NCBI RefSeq assembly: GCF_958298935.1
Contig: NC_084939.1
Span: 21,937,501-22,001,500 of the forward strand
DNA from: Phragmites australis
Taxonomy: Eukaryota > Streptophyta > Magnoliopsida > Poales > Poaceae
Reading direction: 5' to 3'
Length of the DNA stretch: 64,000 nt
Position numbers and translations under genes: made by a program. Of this stretch, positions 47,671 to 62,304 are shown piece by piece. The notes beneath the pieces were generated by a model. That model was given only the letters and a program-made list of their open reading frames with translations. It was not told where the DNA came from and searched no databases. How positions within the stretch are numbered: the stretch's first letter is position 1; each line of letters opens with the position of its first letter.

Positions 47671-47693
47671 GAGGAGGAGGAGGAGGAGGAGGA
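47671..47693. repeat. (GAG)n microsatellite
   Basis: About 7-8 GAG units lie within the LTR, near its right end. No coding role is visible. Confidence 0.9.
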
Positions 47694-47945
47694 TAAGGAA
47701 GTTAGGTTTTCATCGGCACTCAAGTTGCCTATATGGCTTGTATCTACCCGCTAGAATTCCACTGCACGGTAAAACTCTAATAAGCTTGAAAAATTTGTGT
47801 TTGACACTATAATATAATATCTTATGTAAGTCTCTGATACAAGAATTATATTTAATATATGACTATGATGTCCAATTCTATTAAAATATGTGTATTAGCT
47901 ACTGATACAAGATGTGCAATTAAGCCCCATAAGCAGGGTCTCGAC

Positions 47946-49840
47946 ACAATCAAAGCTACGGCTGTCCACATGGAAACCAAACCCTCAGATTAGCCCGCCT
48001 CCTCCTGCCCACGCTGGGACAGGCTCACACTATGCAACTACGAGACTTCAGGTGGTTCTAGAGTAGGAACAGGAAGAGGAAGAGAAAAACAAGGTCAAGA
48101 AGACGTCCTTCTCTTGTCAGCGCGGTCCGATAGCTTACGAGTGCAAAAACTGGTCGATAGAGCTTGAGTGCTACGAAGACCACTGCGCCTTTGATATGAC
48201 ATCGTTCTTTGTCACCATATATTATGAGATTTTAGCGCTAAGACGTCCTATAGATGGGACGCTTCAACTGCCTATTGCATGTAACATCGAAAAGTGACGT
48301 CTACCACATCTGAATTAACGTTTGCAACATCAAAAAATACACTAAAATAGCACACAGATCTGAAAAAAAAATTTATTCAATTGAGTTAATTCCTATATTT
48401 CATATCTCTAATGTTTCAAATGTTCAAATTTAATGTTTCAGACGTAATGAAAATTTATTGCAGAAGTTATTTTTTTTGCTACATTCAATTTATACATCAA
48501 AATAGCACATAGATTCGGACCCGAAAAATTATCCATTTGAATTAATTCATATATTTTCGTATCTCTAATATTTCATATGTAATGTTTCAGACGTTATAAA
48601 AATTTATTATCAAAGTTATTTTTTTATATTGCATTCAATATACGGCGTCCAATTTTTTTTATCCTTCGGACATTTGGAGCATAGTATTACCGTATATTAT
48701 TTTGCTAAACCGTACGGGGCGAGTTCACAACTCATTGTAAATCCTTTTTTTCTTGATAAGTAAGCCCTAGCATGCTTCTCTGCATTGATCTATGAATTTG
48801 TTTTCCCGCTTTATTTTAATTTCGATTTGAGCAAATCTTCCTTGCTGGTACGGATACTAACATATGCCCCGAACGCATCTCAGTTGGAAGCAAAAGGCAG
48901 ATGGATACACCTATTCAGAACTTAGCAAACTGCAACGACCACTTGTTTTGAAGCTCTGGCTTCTTAATCTTCTACTTCAGTTAGGAGAAAAAAATTAATG
49001 GATCAATTTGCAGATGCACTTGGAGAATTCTTTAGCCTAAAATCATTTTTTGGCAATGAGTTAGGTGTGGGGTTATTTAGCATCTGGGATTTGAGGCAAG
49101 ACCAATGCTTGAGAGTTTGTATATCTGAAGACAATTGGTTTGACTCCTTAAATCAGAAAGATCAGAGAATTAAAAAAAAAACCTAGAATTCGCTTTGTAG
49201 TTGAGCGTAAAGAAAAAAATATGCACAACTAATTATAGTGGGCGTTGAGTGAAAAAAGAGGAAAATAATTATACATGGCTTTGAATAAAATTCTATATCA
49301 CTTATTATAGTGAGGGATATTGTAACCACTTAGATTGTGACCATTGTATAACAGGAGAACTATATTTTCAACATAAGCAATCACTTCATTTTTCGACATA
49401 TGCATTAGGCTTGCGCATGTAATACATTTTGACTTTCAAAACTAGTCACGTAATTGTGCAGGTTATTGGGCTAGTTCTTTTAGCTCTAGATTCTTGTATA
49501 AGGGTCTAAAGGGTTCAAGAGGGTTGTGACAGTGCGACAATCACGTGTACTTTTTTTGGAGTTATGGTTAAGAATTTACATTTGGCCTCGCCAGATCCGA
49601 TCCTCTTGCCATGGTTGCTTCATCGCTGTCGTTGAGTTCTTCTATAGGATTGATCCGTAGGAGATGTTTTGCACTTTTTAAAAGGTTGATCAAGTGAACT
49701 CAATATTCAGTTATTGGAAGGACCTTTTTTAGCTTTCATAGTTGCCAGAGCTCTATTTTTAGGGAAGTTGAACTATGTGGTATGGGTTAGCAACTACCAA
49801 AATCGAATTATTTGGGCCCCTTATTATCAATTGGATCAGG
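47946..49840. other. Intergenic with a 155-bp degenerate direct repeat
   Basis: Two similar blocks start at about 48333 and 48488 (period about 155). They share TAGCACA.AGAT, TATCTCTAATRTTTC, AATGTTTCAGACGT and AAGTTATTTTTTT. A 62-codon plus-strand ORF at 48998-49186 is composition-like and unrecognised. No gene is supported. Confidence 0.4.
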
Positions 49841-51929
49841 GAATTTTTTTATATATTTTGAAAATAAAAAATTGTAAAAATAAGTTTGTTTGAAAAAATT
49901 GCAAAAGTATGCTACTCCAACCGGCAACACACACATGTCGCCCTTCTAACAGACGATAGGCTAAAAAAAAACAGTATTTCAATGCTCACAAAATTTAAAA
50001 CACTATCGAAATAGTAATGAAAAAATTATGAAAAAAATGTATGGTGTAGAGGATGCTATAATCTAGCTCTTCAAAAAATTTAAATCACAAAATTACATTT
50101 ACAATGAGAAAAAAAGACAAATCTTGTGTACAATAAAATGTATCTTTTTTGCTTTTTATTGTAAAATAATATTTTTTATCTGAAAATTTTTAGAGAGCTA
50201 CATCATAATATCGTCTACACCACCAAAATTTGTAATAGTTTTTCATGACTATTTCGATAGTGATTTGAATTTTAAGGGCAATGAGATATTTTTTATTTTT
50301 AACCTGTCGCCTGTTTGAAGGGTGACATGCTTATATTTTGGAATAAGTTCATTTTACTTCCTCGAACTATCACATTTGTCCGAATAACTCTTGAACTTTT
50401 AAACCGTCCATTTTACTTCCCGAAATATCAATATCATCCATATTACCCCCTAGAGTGGTTTTTCTCGGTGGTTTTGATGACGTAGTGGCGATTTTGCCAA
50501 CTCGCAGTCCTAGTCAGCGTGTCCAGTCAGCATGCTGACATCAGCGTTGCACAATAATTTGATTTTTCTTTAGAAAAGTAATTCATGAAAATAGATTATT
50601 CTGAAAAATAGGTTTTATGTTTAGAAAAAAATCCAAAAAATATAAAATAATTTAGATAAATGTTTTAATATGTTTTTAGCTCTGTTTTTATTTCTGTAAA
50701 TAATATTTAATGTTTTCTAGTGTAAAAATTATTCCAAAAATGTTAGAATAAATGTTTTAATTTAGAACATAGTTTTAGAAAATATAGATTAATTCTACTA
50801 AAGTTTAAAAATATTTTCTTTGATAAAATAAAAGCTTTTAATATGTTTTGTTGCATATAAAATTAGTTTTAATTCTAGAAAAATTAGGTTTAAATCAAAA
50901 AAAAAATAGTTTTTGTCATTTTTAGTTGTAGTTTGTGTCGTTTCTAGCCGTTTAAAATTCGTTTAGGCGTACTTTTGTGCATATTTTGGGCATATTTGAG
51001 CCTATTTGAGAATATTTTTGATACATTTTGGGTACATTTGAGCATATTTTATGCACATTTACCACATTTTGGTCCCATTTAACACATTTTGATCACATTT
51101 GATCATATTTTGGTCATATTTAGGCATATTTTGGTCATATTTTGGACATATTTGAGCACATTTGGGCACATGTGTCCAAAAAGTACGGCTAAACTAATTT
51201 TAAACGGCTAGAAACGACGCGAAAACTATGGCTAAAATGACAAAAACTATTTTTCTGAAATTAAACCTAATTTTTCTAGAATTAAAACTAATTTTATATA
51301 CAACAAAACATATTAAAAGAATTTATTTTATCAAAGAAAATATTTTTAAACTTTATCAGAATTAATCTATATTTTCTAAAACTATTTTCCAAATTAAAAC
51401 ATTTATTCTAACATTTTTGGAATAATTTTTAAACTAGAAAAACATTAAATAATATTTACAGAAATACAAATAGAGCTAAAAATATATTAAAACATTTATC
51501 TAAATTATTTTATATTTTTTGGATTTTTTTTCTAAACATAAAACCTATTTTTATGAATTATTTTTCTAAAAAAATTGAATTACTGCGCAACGCTGATGTC
51601 AGCATGTTGACTAGGACTGCCACGTGGCGAAACCACCACCACATCATCAAAACCCTCAAGAAAAACTACTCCGGGAGTAAAATAGATGGTATTAATAGTT
51701 GGGGGAGTAAGATAGTTGGTTTAAAAGTTTAGAGGTTATCTGAACAAACGTGATCGTTTGAGGGAGTAAAATGAAATTATTTCTTATATTTTTAAAACTA
51801 TAGCCTGTTGTATAGGTGACAGGTGTATTACCTTTTCAACATGCGACATTAGTTTATTTTTACAATTTTTTCAAACGACATTACTTTTTTAATCTTTTTT
51901 ACTTTCGAAATATAAAAATAAAAAAGCTC
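49841..51929. mobile_element. Outer fold-back element, interrupted by the large palindrome
   Basis: The left end GAATTTTTTTATATATTTTG and the right end, reverse complemented, GAGCTTTTTTATTTTTATAT resemble each other and the TIR of the MULE at 41438. They continue inward through TTTGAAAAAATTG.AAAA. Inside, 49975-50293 is itself a palindrome of the same family as 37660-37935. Without the nested 1444-bp insert and its duplicated target, the element is about 636 bp. The outer target duplication is not evident. Confidence 0.6.
50340..51783. mobile_element. 1444-bp palindromic element with 9-bp target duplication
   Basis: The two halves are near-complete inverted copies. The left half (50340 to about 50985) reads through AAGTTCATTTTACTTCC, GCTGACATCAGCGTTGC and CTAGCCGTTTAAAATTCGTTT. 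The right half repeats these in reverse order and complement (about 51180-51783). TTATATTTT flanks both ends (50331-50339 and 51784-51792). The centre (about 50990-51175) is a run of short degenerate CATATTTTGG/CACATTTGAG units. There is no ORF. It fits a Mutator-type fold-back or long-TIR MITE. Confidence 0.85.
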
Positions 51930-52130
51930 GTTCTCTTTGAACGCCATGGGTTCTTGGCCGCGGCTTGTCAGACGCTAGAAAATGGGCCCCAAAGTTTCAG
52001 CTCAAGATCAACAGAACTGACAGCCCATAGATCCGAACCCCAAACCCGATCTTAATGATTACGCGACGTGTCACACAAATTCATGGCCCCCCTCTCTCTC
52101 TCTAGTGTTTGTGTGTGGAAATACATCCGT
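51930..52130. other. GGCCCC-rich flank
   Basis: This short GC-richer stretch has AATGGGCCCC and GCCGCGGC, similar in order to 39400-39560. A (CT)n run lies at 52092-52103. No gene is seen. Confidence 0.35.
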
Positions 52131-52268
52131 AAATATCAAACAATACGTGCTCGTCTGCACAACCAGACGGCAAGTTGACAATCCATTCCATCCTGTGGTA
52201 AATATCAAACAATACGTGCTCGTCTGCACAACCAGACGGCAAGTTGACAATCCATTCCATCCTGTGGT
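52131..52268. repeat. Perfect 69-bp tandem duplication
   Basis: Bases 52131-52199 and 52200-52268 appear identical on reading, beginning AAATATCAAACAATACGTGC and ending ATCCATTCCATCCTGTGGT. Absence of differences implies a recent event. The inner phrase TTGACAATCCATTCCATCCTG resembles 55637-55658. Confidence 0.95.
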
Positions 52269-52789
52269 CGGTGTCAGGTTCATGTTTGATCCTCGACAGC
52301 GACCAGGATTTTTCATGTCCTCGCGGAGATCACTCCTGAAAACGTCGACAACAATCGACCGAGTACCAACAGCGAACCACAAACTAGTGAAACTCTTTCA
52401 CCACACCTGAAAAGGCTGGTCACATCTCACATGCTGCTAGGGTGCGTTTGGCGAGGGATGGGAAGGGAAAAAGAGTTGGAGTAGTTGGATGATGGGGTTG
52501 GACTTTTAATCCCCATCTCTTATTTGGCTTCTGATGGGAGTTAAAAGATATGGAGTTTATGAGGGAATATTTTTCCACCGTCAGGAACTGTAACAGTTGG
52601 CTAAGGCTTTAAGAGGAGCCGGTCGGCCGGGGCGAACCTCAATCCTGCATAAGCCTCCAAAGAAGACTGGGTCAAAAAGACCCTTTAAAAAAAAATATTT
52701 TTCCTCTATTTAGTTGTTAGGTTTAGGAGTAGAGTTGAAACATAAGTTATGATGAACGATGAAGATTCCATCATTTTTCATTAAAAATA
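52269..52789. other. Flank with MITE-like ends
   Basis: 52269-52440 resembles the 3' flank of ALDH3H at 56520-56670, sharing CTCCTGAAAACGTC, AATCGAC..A.TACCAACAG and ACATCTC..TGCTG. From 52441 GGTGCGTTTGGCGAGGGATGG is a typical grass MITE end, whose partner may lie near 52880-52905. A small hairpin GGGTCAAAAAGACCC is at 52669-52683. Confidence 0.4.
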
Positions 52790-53100
52790 CAACTTCATTC
52801 AATTACCACCCCTTCCCTGGTAAGAGTTGGTGGAAGTCATCCACAAACTCTCATTCTCCGTCCCAAAAAAACTCCCACTCCCATGAAACAAGCAGAGAAT
52901 TTTAAGCCACTATTTCTTCATCGATCAGTTCAAATCAGCATAGACATGAACAAAGTACGGATTTGTGTTACTTAAATGGTAAAATTCAATGACTCGCGTC
53001 CGAAAACCCAACAACACACGTATTTTACACCTGTGTAACATACTGATAGAATGCACTCGACAGTATATATTTCATCCAAGATAACTTGTATTCAACGTTT
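52790..53100. repeat. Duplicated segment, copy B (also at 38870-39220)
   Basis: It matches copy A from CAATTACCACCCC to AAGATAACTTGTATTC. The best part is 52940-53095, including ACAAAGTACGGATTTGTG and ACTCGACAGTATATATTTCA. The last third resembles 56745-56860 next to ALDH3H. Non-coding. Confidence 0.8.
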
Positions 53101-54479
53101 GAATTAACAAGACAATATTTGTGTTACTTAAATGGTAAAATTCAACATTTGAACATCTGTCCTTTCTGTAAATATTTATACAAATAACATGATGATCCGA
53201 AAAAGTGTCATGCCAAACACTGAGCACTTAGTGTGTAAATTCCTGGCCAAAAATTTCAGGCTAAATTGGATGTTCCGATCGGCCAATCGGAAGTTCCGAT
53301 CTGTGTTCCCATGGGCAGCGCCTAAGAAACCCTAGTCGTGGCATCACACTATTGTACCTTCGTTGTCACCTACGCTTGGAAGGGACCCCATCCGAGTGTA
53401 GATGACTGGTGGCTTGTACTTGTTCGTCGAGATTAAGAACAAGAAGCAATTGAAGTTGGAAAAGTGATTTAGGGCAAAAAGGATAAAACAAAAAGATAAA
53501 AGTAAATTGTGTTTGTTCGATTGGATGTTGAATTCTCTCAATCGCTCATGACCCTTTATATTTATAGGGAGGGTTGATCTTGCTCCTTTTTGAGTCAGAA
53601 TCTCCCAAAACTTATCTTCAAATCCGACTCGATCTCTTCCAAAATCCAGATCCGAGTCAGATCGGATGTCCCGATACAAATTAGAAGGTCCGGTTTTTTC
53701 AAATATCGACCTCTCAGTTTGGACAAAAATATTTAATCAGATGTTCTGACCTGAACATCGGATGTTCCGATCCTGTCAGAAGGTTCAATTTTTTGAAACA
53801 TCGGCCTCTTAGTTTGGAAAAAATATTTAGTCGGATGTTCTAATCCTTATATTAGATGTTTCGATATGTTAAAGCTTTCCAAATTTGGACTAAGCGCTGG
53901 ATATTTCGGTGAGAACAAAATTCCGAACACCGGAACATCCGACGAGTTCAACTAAGTTGAAACCTTCTGCAACTCACTCGTTCTGACCTATTTTACTCAC
54001 CGGATGCTCTAGTAATGACGCAACCTAAACACCGGAACATCCGACGTTCATAAAAATAATAGCTGAGTTATTTTTTGCTATCAACACATACCCCTCTATT
54101 TTCTTTTTGGTAAAGCTTGCTTATAAAAAAAACATATCTTCTCACTTTCTATCTTACTTAGGATGATGATCAAGACATCGACTATGTATATTACTTAGGA
54201 CGATGGTACTCAATACATTGGCTATTTTTTTTAAGAATCTTGCCACACACTAAAATAGTATTTTTTTTTCAAGTATCACCCGTTAATAGCCCTAGGCAAT
54301 CTCTCCCCTTGCAAGGTTTCTAACAAATAAGAATTTTTAAGGACGATACTTACAATTTTATATGAACATTTTTAACTTGGAGACCATTTACCAAACTTGT
54401 TGTCTTTCGACCCTATAGGCAAAATAGTCTTCCACACAATTTAATCTAAACTGACTTTGCTTTTACCTTCTTATTGTAA
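53101..54479. other. Repeat-like region with GGATGTTCCGATC words
   Basis: Between 53265 and 54055 the words GGATGTTCCGA, GGAAGTTCCGAT, GGAACATCCGA and their complements recur many times. This gives the look of a decayed transposon or LTR. A minus-strand ORF at 53679-53344 is unrecognised. No gene is supported. Confidence 0.4.
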
Positions 54480-55265
54480 CCCTTAGCCACTCTTAATTTA
54501 TCCTGGAGTGACGCATTATAAATGTGACCCGTTACTAATGACGAATTTCTGAATTTCTTATACAAACGATCGCAATTTCATAGGTGACCTGGAGTGCCTT
54601 TGATAAAACGAGCATAACTTTTATATACGGACTCTGATTTTGATTCCTATTTTAGTGCTGCTGAGGTTTGAAAAAATAAGAGAAAAATAAAAGAATATTT
54701 GTGAATAACTCAAGATCAGATTTGCATTGTTGGGCATAAATGTAGAGCTAAAATAATATGTTTTATTTCAACAGGGAACACTTGTTGAATAGATGAAAAC
54801 TATCATGCTACAAAACAACCGCATGATTCTATTTCTATGTTTTTTTTATCGATGGCAAATACCATAAGCAGAGCTTTTACCAAAGTTCTGCACTGACGAC
54901 TACCGTCATTACTGATGGATTACAACTTGACCATTTACTAATGACTGACCTATGATAACGCGTCACTGATAAGTTGATCATGAGCTTGACCCGTCAATAA
55001 TAACTAGTCTAGAATGACCTGTCACTAATGACTGGTCTATGATGAACTATTACTGATGACTGATCATTAGTGACGGGTCACAATTTAACCCGTCACTATT
55101 ATTATCAGTGACAGGTCATGTTACGACCCGTCACTGATGACCACTTATTAGTAGCGGGTCTATATCTAATATTGATTAGAAGACACATTAGTGATATATC
55201 CTTATTAAACCCGTCACTAATAGATATTAGTGATATATGATGAGCGGCTGTCGCTAATGTGGTGT
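54480..55265. mobile_element. Possible CACTA-like element end with ACCCGTCACT motifs
   Basis: ACCCGTCACT or its complement AGTGACGGGT, with one-base variants, occurs at least eight times, most densely at 54980-55240 and in both orientations. Clustered short subterminal motifs of this kind mark CACTA and some PIF elements. The block ends GTCGCTAATGTGGTG at about 55263. Terminal repeats were not paired with certainty. Confidence 0.35.
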
Positions 55266-55335
55266 CTATTTTGCTAGTTTCTTACATAGTGTTGTGTGTA
55301 AAAATTGCACTCGCAAATGTAAAACAAATTGACAT

Positions 55336-55581
55336 AGGCTGGTCCCAAAGCGTTGGATCTTGTGGCATCTTCCAAAGTTTAGGACTTGTCGTCCAGCACA
55401 GCCGGCAGGTACTTTAATTGCGTCCTTGTGGCGGAGCGAGACTTTCGTCGACGGTGCTCCACGGAAAAAGAAGAAGTTTCTGATTGAATTCAAATGTATT
55501 TTCTTTTTTCTCCAGGATTTGTCGTGTAAAATAGGGATATACTATTCTCCAATTTTAATATAAATCCAACCCTTTTCGAAA
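55336..55581 (+). mobile_element. Retroposed insert with 15-bp target duplication
   Basis: AAAACAAATTGACAT occurs at 55321-55335 and again at 55582-55596, flanking about 246 bases that end in a short A run. A 15-bp duplication starting with AAAA and an A-rich 3' end are the signature of LINE-machinery insertion. The insert shows no clear A/B box, so it is either a truncated LINE, an unusual SINE or a retroposed transcript. Confidence 0.6.
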
Positions 55582-55681
55582 AAAACAAATTGACATCAGG
55601 TCCATCGATTTTCTCCTGCGCAGACAGACGAAGCCATGACAATCCGTTCCAACCTGAGGTGTCTTTTTTTTTTTTATCTCT

Positions 55682-56495
55682 CCGATTTTTTTTATTTTTA
55701 TTTGAGCATGCGTGGCCCTGGGATTCCGGAATTAGGCACGCGATGGGGGAAGAAAATTCTATGGAGCATGCAGCACCGCTTGGATTCGTACCATGTGTGC
55801 GCGTGGATCTCAAAGCCGTGCGAGCCAAGCCTCGAAGAGTTGATTCCGTAGCGTGGATCTCAAGCCGCCCGTGGATCTCAAGGAAGAAAATGAGGAGCAG
55901 GAGAAACAAGGAAAGGAAGAGCTCCTGTTTAGACTATCTTTTAACGGTTTGTCGTCAGTGTTTAGAATCTTTTACAAAAGAATTTTTATTATTTTAGCGT
56001 TTCAACGGTTTTTTTTTACGGTTTCTGTCACAAAGAGATTTTCAAGATTATTATTTTTAAGATAAAATTATCTTCTTTCACTTCACGAATCTCTTCGAAA
56101 AAAAACTGTTAAAGTTAAAAAAAATAAAGAGAATAGAAATAGGAAAAAGAATTGAGAAAAGAAGAGAACGAAATAAAAAGAATTTAGTTGGAGATGATAA
56201 CTTTGATCTGCCACTGCTTATGTTTGCGACAGACGATTGGTCCTAATAGGCCCGATGGATATTCCTGCGCTCAAGCAGGGAGAAGCGGTGCGGTGCGGTG
56301 CGCGCGAGCAATCGCCGACGCCGGGGAGCGCGCGAGGAATCAGCGCCGGCTGTACGCAAGGAATCCACGGCCGGTGGCGCGGTTACGTTTTGGCATTCCA
56401 GGTCTGCAGCGTCCTGCTTAGGATTACAAAAGGCGTACCCGCGTGCCTAATTCCGGAATCCCAGGGTCATGCATGCTCAAATAAAAAAAAATCGG
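55682..56495. repeat. Inverted repeat pair, about 60-bp arms, 700 bp apart
   Basis: The left arm at 55682-55742 (CCGATTTTTTTTAT..., CCTGGGATTCCGGAATTAGG, CACGCG) is repeated in reverse complement at 56440-56495. There is only a small internal length difference and two or three base changes. The segment between is unassigned and mildly GC-rich. This may be a TIR element, but a directly adjoining target duplication is not seen. Confidence 0.7.
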
Positions 56496-56901
56496 CTGAT
56501 CTCTGGCAGCGGCATGAAGTTAATATTCTCGGCTCCTGAAAACGTCCTCGTTCTCAAGAGTGTCATCGTCGGCAATCGACTAACTACCAACAGGCAAGCA
56601 GCGACCCGCAGACAACGAAGGGAAACGTCTCCTACAGTACTATATTTAACATCTCGTGTGCTGAATAGGGCTAGACCTACGTTTTTTTTTTTTTACCAAA
56701 ATCACTTTTCGGTAACTGACTGATGATACTTGTTTATGTAACTCAACCTTATGTAAAGTTTAATAACTCACGTTCGAGAATCCGACAATACATGCATTAT
56801 ACACTCTTGTAACACACGCCTTGCACTGAAACGTCTTGCATCTGACAGCAATGTAGTATACTCTGCACCCAGTGAACAAAGACTGTACCGAACTGAAGAG
56901 A
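56496..56901 (-). other. ALDH3H 3' UTR and downstream flank
   Basis: This stretch follows the ALDH3H stop codon on the minus strand. Part of it, at 56745-56860, resembles copies A and B of the duplicated segment. No polyadenylation signal was placed with confidence. Confidence 0.4.
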
Positions 56902-60898
<3,997 letters not shown>

Positions 60899-60980
60899 CG
60901 CTCCTCGCTCCCGGCAATGGAGACAGGTGGAGGAAAGCAAAGCAACGAGCAGAGCGACGATGCGGGTAGGAGAGACGGGG

Positions 60981-60990
60981 CTATATATAC
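60981..60990 (-). promoter_or_regulatory. TATA box of ALDH3H
   Basis: The minus strand reads GTATATATAG here, about 85-90 bases upstream of the ATG at 60898. A start of transcription near 60950 would give a leader of about 50 bases. The hAT element begins about 100 bases further upstream. Confidence 0.7.
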
Positions 60991-61090
60991 ACACAGCAGG
61001 CCGGATTGCCCGATCGATTGGACTGTTTGGTTTGAAAGTCTCTGCCCCAAGGACGAGCAAAATCTCTTCTTGGACTCCGGGGCCTGGGGG

Positions 61091-62296
61091 CAGGGTTAAA
61101 AAACCGTCGGTAACCGCTCAAAAATCGCTGTTACCGACCTTTCTGTCCGATCCGGTTTTAAAAACCGCTCGGTAACCGAAATTTGAATTCAAAAAATTCG
61201 AAAAAATAAAAAAATTTAAAAAAAATTCAAAACAATTGTAAAAAAACTAGACATAATTCTAAAAACTTCTGTGAAAATTTTTTTCAAAAATAATATTGTT
61301 TGCATCATATTCTATAGGGAGAAAGTTTGAAAAAAATGAAAAAAAATTGAAGCGCGCGGCTCAATTATTAACTCACGTTAAGGAAAAGTGTAACATGCAA
61401 ACACATATTTTTCTTGTATCAAACGTATTTTAAGAGAATCTTTAAAATTGATTTCACTTTATTTAGAGTTTTATTAAATTCTCTATGATTTTTACAAAGT
61501 TCACAAGCATAAAGTGAATATGTTAAGAAACATCACTGTAATTAATTTTTTGATGTCTACTATTATTTTTTCTACGTAAATCATAATATAAATAAGCTAA
61601 TGAAAGTGGTTTCACTAATTTTTAAGGTGTGATGGGTCAGTTATGAATTAATCTAGTCGCAACACATTTACACAATCATGCATGTTACAATAACTAATTC
61701 ATGAGTTCATATATTTTTAAAAGATATAGGATCATGTAAGAAGACTAACAAAATTAGTTTCATGATTTTTGGATTAGCAAAGAGTAAACTATGCATTTAC
61801 CTTGGTTTAACAAATAAAATTTCTCACAGAAAATTTTGAACTTTTTTATGAGTATAAATACTTTTTATCATGTAGATCATGTTACAAGGAAGTCAACAAA
61901 ATTTGTTTCACTTGATTTGAAGCTCGGATGAATTAGTTATTGATTTTACAAGATTGAACCCTTTTTTAGGTTTTTTGTTGAACTGCGCTGAAATTCGATA
62001 AAACCGCTCGATAAATCGAGAAAACCGAGCGGTTACCGACCCAAACCGCTCGGTAACCGACCGAATCAAAAATGCGAGAAAATCGCTCGGTAACCGACCC
62101 AAACCGCTCGGTAACCGACCCAAACCGCTCGGTTACCGAGAGAGCAAAAACATGATTTTTTCGCAAAAATTTAAAATTTGCCGAATGAATTTTCTCCGAA
62201 TTTTTTTGATTTTTTGACCGGTAACCGCGGTTATCGCGCATTTTCGGTTATCGCTGGAGCTCGGTAACTGAGCTCCGGTCGATAAATGAAACCTTG
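61091..62296. mobile_element. Non-autonomous hAT-type element upstream of ALDH3H
   Basis: CCTGGGGG flanks both sides (61083-61090 and 62297-62304), an 8-bp duplication typical of hAT. The ends are CAGGGTTAAAAAACCG and, reverse complemented, CAAGGTTTCATTTATCG; CAGGGTT-like termini are usual in hAT. Both subterminal regions are rich in CGGTAACCG, and 62010-62135 holds a roughly 21-bp minisatellite of ACCGCTCGGTAACCGACC. It is 1206 bp, AT-rich inside, with no transposase. Confidence 0.85.
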
Positions 62297-62304
62297 CCTG
62301 GGGG

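Larger units (their letters stand above)
43767..47945 (+). mobile_element. Tekay/Del-type gypsy LTR, probably solo, about 4.2 kb
   Basis: The start TGTAACATCCTGAG fits the Del/Tekay class. A TATA box (TATAAATA, 43992-43999) precedes a CCACC-rich leader-like stretch. Later segments are hallmarks of this LTR type: GATCAAGGCAAGTCATCAC (45463-45481), GATTGCAAGTACAACC (45596-45611) and GATGACTTGTTGAATACCGTGG (47583-47604, shown in part). No gag-pol adjoins it. The right end is set near TCTCGACA (about 47945). No perfect target duplication was found, and a second repeat is nested inside. Confidence 0.65.

Noticed and set aside
48998..49186. 62-codon ORF MDQFADALGEFF...
   Set aside because: It has an ATG and reasonable composition, but no recognised family, no flanking splice signals and no repeat link.
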